Part shown: in pieces, positions 39,858 through 50,124 of the stretch
How positions within the stretch are numbered: position 1 is the stretch's first letter
Layout: every line of letters starts with the position of its first letter
Assembly (NCBI RefSeq): GCF_947172395.1
Contig: NC_069104.1
Coordinates: 4,305,355-4,369,354 of the forward strand
DNA length: 64,000 nucleotides
Origin: Bicyclus anynana
Lineage: Eukaryota; Arthropoda; Insecta; Lepidoptera; Nymphalidae
Direction: 5' to 3'
The notes under the pieces: model-generated
Told to the model about the DNA's origin: nothing
The model's input: only the letters and a program-made list of their open reading frames with translations
The model's database searches: none
Translations under genes and position numbers: made by a program

Positions 39858-40357
39858 CTTTTTTTTATTTTTTTACAAGTTAGCCCTTGACTACAATCTC
39901 ACCTGATGGTAAGTGATGATGCAATCTAAGATCATAGCCTCAATAGCTCAACGGTTACAGCGGTCAGACTCATCACTGAGGGGTGGTGGTTCGATCCCCG
40001 TCCTGTTGGACTATTGTCGTACCCACTCCTAGCACAGTCTTTCTCGACTAGTTGGAGGGGAACGGGGAATATTGGTCATATCATATTATAAAAGATATGG
40101 CAAATATTCTTTTTAAAAAATAAAAAATATGGAAGCTGGCTTGTTAGAAGGAGGATGAAATTCCACACCCCTTTCGGTTTCTACACGACATCGGAACGCT
40201 AAATCGCTTAGCGGTAACCCCGGTAACTCGCCACGGTGGAAGCCTCCCACCAGCCAGACTTGGACCAATTAAGAAAATCTCCATCGGCCCAGCCGGGGAT
40301 CGAACCCAGGACCTCCGTCTTGTAAATCCACCGCGCATACCACTGCGCCACGGAGGC
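39858..40357 (-). mobile_element. SINE2 split by SINE3
   Basis: The tail (aagttagcccttgactacaa to gcaatctaagat at 39931) and the rest (atggaagctggcttgttaga from 40129, to gcgccacggaggc) form one SINE2. The reverse B box is ggggatcgaacccaggacct. Confidence 0.9.
39932..40128 (+). mobile_element. SINE3, full length, nested in SINE2
   Basis: A box cctcaatagctcaacggtta, B box ggttcgatccccgtcctg, body actcctagcacagtctttct, 3' end gatatggcaaatattctttt plus A-rich tail. Confidence 0.9.
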
Positions 40358-40384
40358 TTGACGGCCTCCGGCAGTAGTTGCTAG

Positions 40385-40740
40385 TAGTAGCTTTAAAAGA
40401 ATTTCGCTTTCTTAACTCCGACGCAAAAAGAGAACCGTTATAAATTTTAAGTGTCTGTCTGTTTGTGGCACCATAGCTCCCGAACGAATGAAGCGATTGC
40501 AATTTAGTTTGTTTTGTATGAAAGGTGACTTATGTGCGAGTGTTCTTAGATATGTTTGATGAAAATCGGTTGAGCCGTTTAAAAGTTGTGGTAGGTGAAA
40601 ATGGGGAAGAGTAATCGAATGTCTGCAAATATACCCTAGTGGGGTGTCAATTGAAAGCGCACTGAAAGAAAGAGAATATTGATATTGAAGGGATACTTGA
40701 TCGAGAGTGTAATTAATAATTTTATGACATTCGGTAGTTT
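40385..40740. repeat. Dispersed lepidopteran-type repeat
   Basis: ctgtctgtttgtggcaccat, agctcccgaacgaatgaagc, gaaaggtgacttatgtgcga and gatgaaaatcggttgagccg form a pattern I recognise from many lepidopteran intergenic sequences. Class unknown. Confidence 0.5.
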
Positions 40741-40857
40741 TTTTTCAATTTTAAATTTTATGTTATATTACTTTTTGGTAGCTTTAACCTTGCTTTTAGC
40801 TTCAAGATAAGACAAATACAGAATTTAGCCGGCGAACAAAACAGATGTTGTGATACA

Positions 40858-40925
40858 CTAGCTAATGTCCGCGACTTCGCTCCCATGTCCCCATTTCTTG
40901 GGAATTTGTTGATTTAAGCTGAAAA
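40858..40925 (-). mobile_element. HelB 3' end
   Basis: CTAG at 40858-40861, then ctaatgtccgcgacttcgct. It fades quickly. Confidence 0.55.
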
Positions 40926-41396
40926 AATGTAAAGCAAAAAAAAAAATTATACAACTTATAGTGAATTTTCGAAAAGAACTCCCTTTTGAGGGAATCTCTT
41001 TGAAATAGCTTGTTTTTTGTATACAAATAATAAACCCTGGAGCCCTCGCAACTTTATTTAGTTTTGTACTTTAATTAACACTGTCATGTAATAACATTAC
41101 TAAAACTAAAAAAAACTAACCCTAATTGAAATAAATGTATATTGACTATTTATACTTTTAAAACGGCTTTTTGAAGTTAGCTACGAGTTGATGTGTTATA
41201 AGAAGAGGTAAACGACCAGATAATTGTAATTAGATCTGTAAGTGTGATGCAAGTGCATGCAATATACATAACAAGATCACAACCCAACTATAATTGTCAG
41301 AATCAACACTGCTATGAGTATTGAATGCATTCTCAAAGATGATTTAAATGGAGTAGATGTTGCAAGACCCCTCAAGTTACCTATTGTACGAAATTG
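40926..41396. other. AT-rich spacer
   Basis: Nothing recognised. aagtgtgatgcaagtgcatg near 41240 is a small imperfect palindrome. Confidence 0.4.
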
Positions 41397-41682
41397 TTTT
41401 TTTTTATTCTTTACAAGTTAGCCCTTGACTACAATCTCACCTGATGGTAAGTGATGATGTAATCTAAGATGGAAGCGGGCTAACTTGTTAGGAGGAGGAT
41501 GAAAATCCACACTCCTTTCGGTTTCTACACGACATCGTACCGGAACGCTAAATCGCTTGGCGGTACGTCTTTGTCGGTAGGGTGGTAACTAGCCACGGCC
41601 GAAGCCTCCCATCAGCTAGACCTGGACCAATTAAGAAAACCTCAATCGGCTCAGCCGGGAATTGAACCCAGGACCTCCGTCA
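41397..41682 (-). mobile_element. SINE2, head truncated
   Basis: Poly(T), tail aatctcacctgatggtaagt, middle ggtagggtggtaactagcca, reverse B box gggaattgaacccaggacct, then it stops at ccgtc. Confidence 0.92.
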
Positions 41683-42243
41683 TAATAAAGTTGAAGCTTA
41701 ATAGATTATTTCACACGTATATATAATAGAACACGGTCGTCAAAGGCGATTTTTGGACTGCTAAAACAATGGATTACACTCGACTACCCACAATTGAAAT
41801 GAATTGGAATACGAAAAAAAAACATTTAAAATTCTGTAAAGGAAAGTTAACAAATGCCCTCATGCTTCCGGAGTATTTTCGGATGTAAATCTAGCAATTC
41901 ACTCTCTGAGATTAGGTGCCACATGAGATGAACCCCTCTGAGAATACGTTTTATAACTCTTTCTGCGGATGACCCAGGATGACAAATAAAATAATTGAAC
42001 TTAAGAGAAAGTGACTGCCAGTCATACAAACGAGTGTAAGGTCAACTACCCAGAAGCTCAGCTTAGAGGAATAGCCCTGATAATAAAGAATACTCATAGC
42101 CCGTATCTTTGTTAGAGTCAAAAACACCCAGTCTTGATGTCAGGACCGCATGAAAAACAAACATACAAAAACAGCATACAGTTGTATTTCTATTTTATAT
42201 AAATGTAGGTACAATTTCTAGCTATTGTAATTTATAAATGTGT
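41683..42243. other. Unassigned stretch with one odd frame
   Basis: The minus frame 41847-42029 encodes a 60-residue peptide (KFNYFICHPGSSAERVIKRI in its middle) that I do not recognise. Composition is balanced around it. It could be a fragment of a decayed gene or transposon, or random. Confidence 0.25.
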
Positions 42244-42478
42244 CAAATCAAATCAAAATTCATTTATTTCAAGTAGGCTCAATTTACAAGCACTTTTGAC
42301 ACGTCAGTTGACTATTTGTAAAGATTCTACCACCGGTTCGGAAGGCAGGGTCTGCTGAGAAGATACCGGCAAGAAACTCAACAGTTGCTCTTTTGAAATG
42401 AAAAACTCATACAGTACTATAATTTACAATTGATAACAATTACAATTTCTTATAGTTTTACTTCCTGTGTGAAGGTGG
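42244..42478 (-). mobile_element. LINE-D 3' end and UTR
   Basis: aatcaaaattcatttatttc, aagtaggctcaatttacaag, gattctaccaccggttcgga and gagaagataccggcaagaaa. Closely similar to 56970-57200. Confidence 0.85.
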
Positions 42479-42894
42479 GAGCTGATGTGGCTGTCTGTTA
42501 TTTTCCACAAAATTTTCTTCAAGCGTAAATTAAAAAAAAACAATGTTAAATCACTTAATAAACTTTACTACCGGACACCGGTGCGCTAGAGGTCGTCAAA
42601 ACAGAATTTGAATTGGACAAATGTCTCAATATACGAGCCACAAGCAATAGTTTAATCTTGTACATCGAGCGACTGTCAGGTGTTAATTGCTGGGGCATTA
42701 GAATATATTTCCCAGTAACAGCGCCTAATTATAATATATTTGAATATACGGTGAGTACTTAGTCATACGATTACACTGTAACTTATGAAGGGAATAGAAG
42801 TGGCGTATTCCATAGGAAAATAATAGTAGGTATTAAAGTTTGCTCAGAGATGGCGTTTCAGATCATGACATGTAACATGAGAGAGAGAGAGAGA

Positions 42895-43150
42895 AAAAAA
42901 ACCAGACAATGGTAATTGAAAATATTTGTTCCATTCGCACGGCCTGTCAGAAACGCGAAAGTTCCTCTCGATTTCTCCAGGATCCCATCAGATCCTGACA
43001 TGATCACTATGGGGCCAATTGGTAAGCATACACTTTCAAACAAAACAGAATTTTTCAAATCGGTTCAGGCTTCGAGTAATCGGTGAACACACATAAACAA
43101 AATATTCCGACGAATTGAGAACCTCCTCCTTTTTTGAAGTCGGTTAAAAA
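42895..43150 (-). repeat. Dispersed lepidopteran-type repeat
   Basis: In reverse it begins tttttaaccgacttcaaaaa and contains aggaggttctcaattcgtcg and gaaagttc. A (GA)n run (42880-42892) sits beside it. The minus frame 42858-43058 is inside the repeat. Very common in Lepidoptera in my experience; class unknown. Confidence 0.55.
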
Positions 43151-43723
43151 GACACAATGTAGTTGAAAGTAAAGAAAAATACTAGCGTTTTTAAATTACG
43201 GAATTGTATGTCACCTAAGCAGCGACAAGTTTATGCATACGTGTGCCATTTCTGTTGACTCGTAATTACGAGATCTATGGTCTGTAGTGAGCTTGAGCAT
43301 AGTAACAAGAGAATTAAGTATTCCTACGTTAAATATACTTGGCAACCAAAATATTTTAAGAAGGTTTTAGAATAAAATCTATATAATACTCGTAGGTTTA
43401 TTATTAGTTAGAAAATAAGTACTGTAAATATAGTTAACAAAATTAAGCTAAAGGTAAAAGCAGAGTAGCTAAAATACGATGAAAAACATTTCTAAAATAC
43501 TAAATGTGTAAGTATAGATAATTTTTGTGATATCAGATTTAAAAAAAAAACTAAAATTGCAGGGGAAAAAAAATTCGTCTTTATTAGTCTTTACGTGAAA
43601 TTTGAATTTTAAGGCGTCTCATATGGCCATATTTTAAAACTAAATTAAGATTGTTATTATTTTAAATTATTTTCTGATTTTATCATTTGACAACATCAAC
43701 ATCGTAGTTGTAAATAAATGAAT
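43151..43723. other. AT-rich spacer
   Basis: No family or gene recognised. Confidence 0.45.
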
Positions 43724-43875
43724 CTAATACTAATATTATAAATAAATATTTGATTGTTTGTTTGTTTGCAATGAATTGGCTGCGAAACTACTGAACCGAT
43801 TTGAAAATTTATTTCATTGTTTGGAAGCTACCCCCGAGTACTATAAGTTATATTATTTTTATCCCCTTATTCCTA
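43724..43875 (+). mobile_element. HelA/HelC 5' part, cut by SINE1
   Basis: tctaatactaatattataaa, actactgaaccgatttgaaa and tatccccttattcctata, where SINE1 begins. Confidence 0.7.
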
Positions 43876-44168
43876 TAAGCCGTGATAGCCCAGTGGATAT
43901 GACCTCTGCCTCTCAGTCCAGAGGGTGTGTGTTCGAATCCGGTCCAGGGTATGCATTTCCAACTTTTCTGTTGTGTGCTTTTTAAGAAATTAAATATCAC
44001 GCCTCAAACGGTGAAGGAAAAACATCGTGAGGAAACCTGCATACCAGAGAATTTTCTTAATTCTGCCAATCCGCTTTGGGCCAGCGTGGTGGGCTATTGG
44101 CCTAACCCCTCTCATTCTGAGAGGAGACTGGAGCTCAGCAGTGAGCCGAATATGGGTTGATAATGATG
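43876..44168 (+). mobile_element. SINE1, near full length
   Basis: Head agccgtgatagcccagtgga, B box gttcgaatccggtccagg, end ccgaatatgggttgataatg. Lacks the ctctgcgtgtgtgaagt segment. Frames through it are not genes. Confidence 0.9.
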
Positions 44169-44289
44169 ACTCATAAATATTTAAAAAGGAGTTGAAGGTT
44201 TCTAATCTAAATCGTTCGTTTTTAGTTATAATTTTGTAAAATGATTAGCGGACTATTTATTATACAATTATACACAATACATTCGCAAA

Positions 44290-44368
44290 TAGAAATAGAA
44301 AGGGGGTGACATAGGGGTTGAATGTTTACATCGATTTCCACGCGGATAAAGTCGCGGTCATCTGCTAG
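44290..44368 (+). mobile_element. HelB 3' end
   Basis: tccacgcggataaagtcgcg then gtcatctgCTAG (44365-44368). Confidence 0.6.
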
Positions 44369-44654
44369 TTGTAATTATACAGGAAACAGTACGAAACTTT
44401 ATAGCGGCAATGTTAACATAACAGCAATTTATAGCTGATTTATTACATAGAAAAATATGACTACATTTCTTGCGTTAACCGCCGTGTAGTAAGGCGCCGG
44501 CGAAGAATTCTCTTAGATCACACATATCCATATAAGTGTTTATAATGTTAATAATATTAATTAACACAGTTCGCACACTGTACAGTGAGATATTTTTCTC
44601 AAGGTACCCATAGATAGGAATTATAATTTTATTTACAGTGAATTATATGTTCTA

Positions 44655-45105
44655 AGGAAAATTTGTTAATAAAACTAGAAACAAGCAGTTCAAGGTTGTG
44701 GAATAGATGGATTACTTTTCTGATGTTTATTATGAGCAATGAATAATGATTTCTTTTTGCTATTATCGACGAAAAAGTTTAAGGGAAAAATCTATACTAA
44801 TATTATAAAGAGGTTTGTGGTATTGAAAGAAAATCTTTGAATCTACTGAAATGATTTTAAAAAATTTCACCATTAATAAGCCACGTTATTTGTGAGTGTC
44901 ATAGGCTATGTTATAGCCCCATGTTCTCTCAGGAACGGGTACTAATGTGTTAATTAAACTAGAAATGAGCAATTCAAGGCTGTTAAATAGATGCCTATTA
45001 CTTTTCTGATGTTTAATAAAATTAATAACGAATTTATTTTGCTTATTCGATGAAAATGTTCTAGGGGAATTTTGTTAATTAAACTAAAAACCGACAATTT
45101 AAGGT
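44655..45105. repeat. About 130-bp tandem repeat interrupted by a Helitron
   Basis: Unit 1 (44655-44787): aatttgttaataaaactaga, ggattacttttctgatgttt, ttctttttgctattatcga. Unit 2 (44946-45068): ttaattaaactagaaatgag, ttacttttctgatgtttaat, tttgcttattcgatgaaaat. Unit 3 (45069-45105) is partial. HelC lies between units 1 and 2. Confidence 0.7.
44791..44944 (+). mobile_element. HelC Helitron-type element
   Basis: tctatactaatattataaag, ttgtgagtgtcataggctat and tctcaggaacgggtac. The 3' CTAG is not kept. Confidence 0.65.
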
Positions 45106-45491
45106 TCTAGACCATTTCTGTTGTATTATTGCTAGAACACAGAACACAATTACACAGAAATAGAACAAAAAACGCTAAATCGATAAATTCCGAGTACTAG
45201 ACAATACATTCTTAAACGGATCACACAACAAACAGATACGAAGTTTTACTCATGGTCGGTCAAAAGGAATAAAACGATGAATTGCCACCTCTAGGTCTAT
45301 AATCTATGGTATCTCTGATTCAAAAGCGCTAACTCTGCTAACAGATCTCTTATTGAAGCGCGCATTCCAAAGTTACGCGGAAGAAGGGATTTCCTCTGCT
45401 AATTGTTGAGTCAAACGGAATTATTGAGCTTAACTAATTTGTGCTTAGTAGTGTTAGTTGTTAGATTTGTATTTATTACACGAATATAATA
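45106..45491. other. Unassigned spacer
   Basis: No family recognised. Confidence 0.4.
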
Positions 45492-45760
45492 TCACGAGAG
45501 GTCGTGGGTTCGATCCCCGCACGCTGAACTAGTGTCATCCTAATTTCTAGTCAGTGGCGTGCACAGAATTTTAGCTAGGGTGAGCATTATTCGTAAAGAT
45601 TGTAAAAAATGGAAATTTTTTACTTTATTACGTTTGTATAGGTAACCACAGGGTAGGCAGTACATTTTTGCACCTATGAAGTGAAAGCCACTGCTTTAGC
45701 ACAGTCTTTTTCGGATAATTGGAAAAGAACGGAGATTTTAGTCATATTCAAAATGTATGG
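45492..45760 (+). mobile_element. SINE3 split by MITE-Q
   Basis: B-box part gtcgtgggttcgatccccgc and gtgtcatcctaatttctag. After the MITE, agcacagtctttttcggata, attggaaaagaacggagatt and ttagtcatattcaaaatg continue the SINE3 body. Confidence 0.75.
45552..45693. mobile_element. MITE-Q, full copy
   Basis: 142 bp from cagtggcgtgcacag to gaaagccactg, inverted ends cagtggc. Inner landmarks ttagctagggtgagcatt and acagggtaggcagtacattt. It splits SINE3. Confidence 0.65.
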
Positions 45761-45796
45761 TACTACTATTTATTGTAATAAGTAGGTATAACATAA

Positions 45797-46005
45797 CTAG
45801 CAGACGCTCGCGACTTCGTCCACCTTAGACCTCCTTCATTCGGCCATCTGGCAAAATCCGTTCTTAGTGGACGCCTACTACCTATGAACTACCTCCATGG
45901 CAAATTTCAACTTTGTACGTCAAGCAGTTATCGAGATATCGTGATGCATAATGACCTTTACGCAATTATATTTCTATTTCTACAAAACTAATGAACGAAC
46001 TATTT
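45797..46005 (-). mobile_element. HelB Helitron-type element, unoccupied site
   Basis: CTAG at 45797-45800, cagacgctcgcgacttcgtc, caccttagacctcc (the site filled at 4229-4482), aaatccgttcttagtggacg. Confidence 0.7.
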
Positions 46006-46023
46006 TGCGGTTTTTGCTGATAG

Positions 46024-46136
46024 GTTTTTTTTTACAAGTTAGCCCTTGACTACAATCTCACCTGATGGTAAGTGATGATACGATCTAATAGGAAGAAAGC
46101 TGGCTAACTTGTTTGGAGGAGGACGAAAATCCACAA
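46024..46136 (-). mobile_element. SINE2 3' part
   Basis: Poly(T), acaagttagcccttgactac, tcacctgatggtaagtgatg, gaggaggacgaaaatccaca. Confidence 0.85.
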
Positions 46137-46191
46137 AAACTATTCCGAATCAAACAGAAAGTCACGCCGACGAAGTTGCGACACTTTCTAG
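46137..46191 (+). mobile_element. HelB 3' terminus, opposite orientation
   Basis: cgccgacgaagttgcgacac then tttCTAG (46188-46191). Confidence 0.5.
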
Positions 46192-46214
46192 TTAATTCTG
46201 AAATTTTTAATGTC

Positions 46215-46300
46215 TGGGAATCGAATCTACGACCCCTGCTTAAATATAATGCACCGCAACACCAGACTTTTCGCCAGTCAGCTGTTACTGCTTACAACTA
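46215..46300 (-). mobile_element. tRNA-like SINE head, unassigned family
   Basis: Reverse B box gggaatcgaatctacgaccc and A-box side caacaccagacttttcgcca. The small plus-strand frame over it is not a gene. Confidence 0.4.
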
Positions 46301-46453
46301 ATAGGTGCCGGTCACCACTGGCCGGTGAAAGTGGATATGGTAATTATAAGCGATGTGCGACTTGATCACTCGTACGATGCTATCGTTAGATTTACGTGGA
46401 TAAGGTCTAAATATAATTCCTTTTATTAAAACAATATTTGCCATATATTTTGA

Positions 46454-46646
46454 ACTAGATGACACCGCGCGGTTTCACCTTCGTGGTTTCCGTTCCTGAA
46501 GGAATGGGGATAATATAGCCTATAGCCTTCCACAATAAATGGGCTATCTAACACTGAAAGAATTTTTCAAATCGGACCAGTAGGGCCTGATATTAGCGCG
46601 TTCAAATAAACAAAAAAACTTTTCAGCTTTATAATATTAGTATGGA
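46454..46646 (-). mobile_element. HelA Helitron-type element
   Basis: CTAG at 46454-46457, acaccgcgcggtttcacctt, tgggctatctaacactgaaa, ending cagctttataatattagtat. Confidence 0.87.
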
Positions 46647-46796
46647 TTTGACTCATTAGTTTAGATAATTGTTTTTTTTATATTGAATGTGAGAATTACA
46701 CTTTCACATATGAACCACAAAACCGATTTGATAAATTAAAAGCAAAGCTACATTATAGCATAGTAAAGTATCATAAATTTATTCTCCGATACTCTT

Positions 46797-46852
46797 ACCA
46801 TCTAGGTAATATTAGGTGCGATTGTAGTCAAAGGCTAACTTGTTAAAAAAAA
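46797..46852 (+). mobile_element. SINE2 tail fragment
   Basis: ttaggtgcgattgtagtcaa then aggctaacttgttaaaaaaa. Confidence 0.6.
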
Positions 46853-47274
46853 TAAATGGGTAGGGACAGCGGATTAAAAAAGGAATCAAATAAACAAAGT
46901 ATAAATCCGTCATGTCCATATAATTCTTTCGGTGCCTTCTTGGATTGCGCGATTATTTCTACCGCATTATCAATCATCCATTTTTACTGCTTATAATTCT
47001 AACGCCTCTAGCTAGAACTTTATGCAACGTTCGTTTAACCAATTTATATTGGAATCCCGTTGGTGTAATGGTGAGGTTGATTGGGGCTTTCATGAAATTT
47101 CCAAGCCTTGAAAAAAAACATCATAGTGTTAGTGTTTTTGTAGATATTTGGCACTTGGCCGGTGATTAAATAAACGATAATACTATCGATACGATGTTGA
47201 ACTGTACTAAACGATTGTGTATCTAAATAAGTTTGTAAAGGGGTGGTAAACAAAAAAAATAAACCCTCGCCTGA
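46853..47274. other. Unassigned spacer
   Basis: gtataaatccgtcatgtcca and following. Two overlapping frames (plus 46945-47169, minus 47044-47253) have no recognisable domain. Confidence 0.35.
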
Positions 47275-47392
47275 ATTTGTCGTGGGCTCTTCTAGGACTA
47301 AATAGCGTTTGGAAGCCTCGTAACTTTAATTTTGAGTTTTCGACTTAAATTACCACCATTAAATCACGACATAAATTGACTTTTCAAAAAAA
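47275..47392 (+). mobile_element. LINE-D 3' fragment (sense)
   Basis: gtcgtgggctcttctaggac, taattttgagttttcgactt, ttaccaccattaaatcacga is the reverse complement of 26060-26190. The only plus-strand LINE-D copy seen. Confidence 0.65.
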
Positions 47393-47522
47393 AATTGTTT
47401 TTGATTTATTATTTCAACCAATGATATTAAATACTGTTAGATGTGTTACTAACGCATGAAAAATGATGCACTCAAAAGAGGAAATTTACAGTCAACTCAA
47501 TGTTAGTTGTGGTCAACAACTA

Positions 47523-47690
47523 ACGTTTTATAAACAAATAATACCTAAATATCGTCTACAATGTCGAGTTGTGTGTTCAGGAAGTGTAAAAAATGTATAA
47601 TTACATAAATATATGTGTGCGCTCAGTGTTGTAGCCATTCGGATCACTTTCCGGTGATTTTGTGGGGACGTAACCAATCTATAGTACCTA
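47523..47690 (-). repeat. Repeat D, copy 3 (partial)
   Basis: The reverse complement gives cccacaaaatcaccggaaag, ctgagcgcacacatatattt and aacacacaactcgacattgt, then agacgatatttaggtattat, matching copies 1 and 2. Confidence 0.6.
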
Positions 47691-48059
47691 TAATTTAATT
47701 ATCATTGATTTCAACATATTATAATCATCAAGCCTAGAAAATTCTAACGCCTTTCAATATATGCTTTACTTGAGCTTAATTTAATTAAATCTCATTAATA
47801 AATATTGTACAGAAATACTCTTTAGATAATATATTATGTGATAAGACTAATCTCTGTAGAGTTGCGTCACTTACCACTGCAAGTGCTCTATAGACGGAAC
47901 CAGTTCTCTATCTTGATGGAACGTATTCGTAACATAACTGGCATAATGCAATGCAAGCGCGCTATAACTGCTATATTATTAATTACAATGTATTTTTACT
48001 TATTTGAGTGTTGATTACAAATATGTTATGTTCGTCTGTTCAAGTAATTTATATTAAAC
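47691..48059. other. AT-rich spacer
   Basis: No family recognised. Confidence 0.4.
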
Positions 48060-48262
48060 ATTTTTTTTTTTTAAAAGGAAGATTTCTTTATATCAGTAAA
48101 AACTTAAAACTTTTATACTATTCAAGAAACAAGAAAAGATAAAGGAAAAGCGCACTGACCAAATAAAGGTCTCTTACTCAGCATAAAGCAAGCTGCAGCG
48201 CTGATTTTCAGTGGAAGCCTTTATAAGAGAGACATCACGGGCGCAAACAATAGTTATAAAAA
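48060..48262 (-). mobile_element. LINE-H 3' UTR
   Basis: The reverse complement shows ttataaaggcttccactgaa, cagcgctgcagcttgcttta, tgctgagtaagagaccttta, ttcttgtttcttg and an A run at the end. Related to the UTRs of the two Jockey/CR1-like copies. Confidence 0.55.
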
Positions 48263-48553
48263 ATAATAAAATAAGTAAAAACAAAAATTACTTACAACAA
48301 TAGATGTAAGTACAAAAATATAAAATATAACTAAATAAACTACTATACCCATACTAGTTTAATTCTTTCGTATATGAAGATATATGGTGTTTTAAGTAAA
48401 ATTACTCTAAGATTTAGATTTTATTTACTGACCGCAGAATTGTTATTATTTTATCTATGTTCTAACAACTGAGCTGGGCGGCTGAGGGGGAAGGGCTCAT
48501 AATTTCCCAAGTAACTGATGGCCTATAGGTAGTAAGGCCTATGCCATATCTCA
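48263..48553. other. Unassigned spacer
   Basis: ggcggctgagggggaagggc near 48477 is a small G+C-rich patch. Nothing recognised. Confidence 0.35.
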
Positions 48554-48910
48554 ATCCTACTAATATTATAAACGCGAAAGTTTGTTACTCTTTATCGCCG
48601 CTACTTCTAAAGCAATTTGGTTGAAATTTGGAATGGACATAGATTTTACTCTGGATTAACACTTAGGCTTTTTATCCCGAAAAAATCCATGGTTTCCCGA
48701 GATTTGCGATAACTAATGATTTTGATGATATGAATGTTTGTTACTCTTTCACGCCTCGAATACTGAACCGAATTTGCTGAAATTTGGTATTAAGATATAA
48801 TATAGCCTGGATTAACACATAGGCTACTTTTATCCCGGAAAAATCCATGGTTCCCAAGGGATTTGTGAAAAACTAAATTCCACGTGGACGAAGTCGCGGT
48901 CGTCCGCTAG
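48554..48910 (+). mobile_element. HelB Helitron dimer, uninterrupted
   Basis: Starts tcctactaatattataaacg. Two head-to-tail HelB bodies (each with cccgaaaaaatccatgg or cccggaaaaatccatgg) are joined at cgataactaatgattttgat. Ends acgaagtcgcggtcgtccgC then TAG (48907-48910). The joint is the unfilled version of the LINE insertion site at 35350-36347. Confidence 0.85.
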
Positions 48911-49032
48911 TGATTACTATAATCAATACTATTAACTTTTTTAATGCAATTTAGGCTTGCACTTGAATACAATTAAGCCTGATAGAAAAATTCGGTACCA
49001 CAGATCTGTAGCTGCTAAAGATATTATAATTA

Positions 49033-49062
49033 TAATATAAAAAGACAAGAAGTCTTTTTATA
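49033..49062. repeat. Short hairpin
   Basis: atataaaaagac and gtctttttatat with a short loop, preceding AT-rich sequence. Confidence 0.6.
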
Positions 49063-49374
49063 TACAAACAGAGTTGCAGCTCAATACTAGTGTTTCAAAG
49101 TATTTTATGATAAGATTACGTTGACCGCAGAGTAGGTAGGGAACTTTTTCTGAAACGGATTAATGGTGGCAACACAAAATAGCAATTTATAACCGGCGCG
49201 CTACATTTTAGCTTGTCACCGGAGCGACTGATAACAATCGTGCTAAAACTTATTTTGCTATTACGCAAACTTGAATATGTGACTTAAGCTTTTAAAATAC
49301 AGTTATTCTTCTATCCGGACACTTTAATCTTAGCTTCCCGATAATTTAATAGATCTTACAGAATTATGGTGATG

Positions 49375-49425
49375 ATGATTCATCATAGTCATAATCAGAT
49401 GTTGGGCGTTCAATGCTGGATCAAG
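49375..49425 (-). mobile_element. RTE-like 3' end, decayed
   Basis: gttgggcgttcaatgctgga keeps the spacing of cgatggacgtccactgctgg. Confidence 0.35.
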
Positions 49426-49482
49426 GACAAAAGAAGATGTCTAATTGCTATAATTGATTTGAAGGGAATTGGGAGTTGACAT

Positions 49483-49668
49483 TGTAATATTATAAAGAGG
49501 TAAAGTTTGTGGTGTTCTACGGGGTAGTCTATGGAGCTACTAAAGCAACTTTAAAATTTTCCTATAGCATTAGAAAGAAACACTTGTGAGTGTCATAAGC
49601 TATATTGTATCCTCGTATTCTCAAGGGAACGAGAACTAAGCAGGTAAAACCATGGGACGTCGGTTAGT
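49483..49668 (+). mobile_element. HelC Helitron-type element
   Basis: gtaatattataaagaggtaa, acttgtgagtgtcataagct, ctcaagggaacgagaactaa, tgggacgtcggttag. Both termini eroded. Confidence 0.6.
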
Positions 49669-49784
49669 TACAGAATAAATACCATATACTCTGTCAAGAA
49701 GTCCCATAAAAATGGTGAAAGAAAAAAAATATCAAAAATTCTATATCTTGTAGAAAACTTTATAAGCTCAATGGTACGTATATC

Positions 49785-49926
49785 ATCATCATTATCATCA
49801 TTAACAGCTGATGGACGTCCACTGCTCGACATAGGCCTCTTGCATGGACTTCCAAACAAAACGGTCTCGAGCCGCCAGCATCCAGCGGCTCCCCGTAACC
49901 AGCTTGATGTCCTCAGTCCACCTAGT
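49785..49926 (-). mobile_element. RTE-like LINE 3' end, target of SINE1
   Basis: (atc)n tail, ctgatggacgtccactgctc, gagccgccagcatccagcgg, ending cctcagtccacctagt, half of a target-site duplication. Confidence 0.75.
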
Positions 49927-50112
49927 CGTCGTTATCAACCCATATTCGGCTTACTGCTGAGCTTGAGTCTCCTCTCAGAATAAGAGATAGCCAATAGTTC
50001 AACACGCTGGCCCAATGCGGATTGGCAGACTTCACACACGCAGAGAATTATGAAATTCTCTGGTATGCAGGTTTCCTCACGATGTTTTCCTTCACCGTTT
50101 GAGACACCACCA
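49927..50112 (-). mobile_element. 5'-truncated SINE1 with 12-bp target-site duplication
   Basis: agtccacctagt at 49915-49926 and 50113-50124 flanks the SINE1 3' half (aacccatattcggcttactg to ccttcaccgtttgagacac). Inserted into RTE-like sequence. Confidence 0.9.
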
Positions 50113-50124
50113 AGTCCACCTAGT

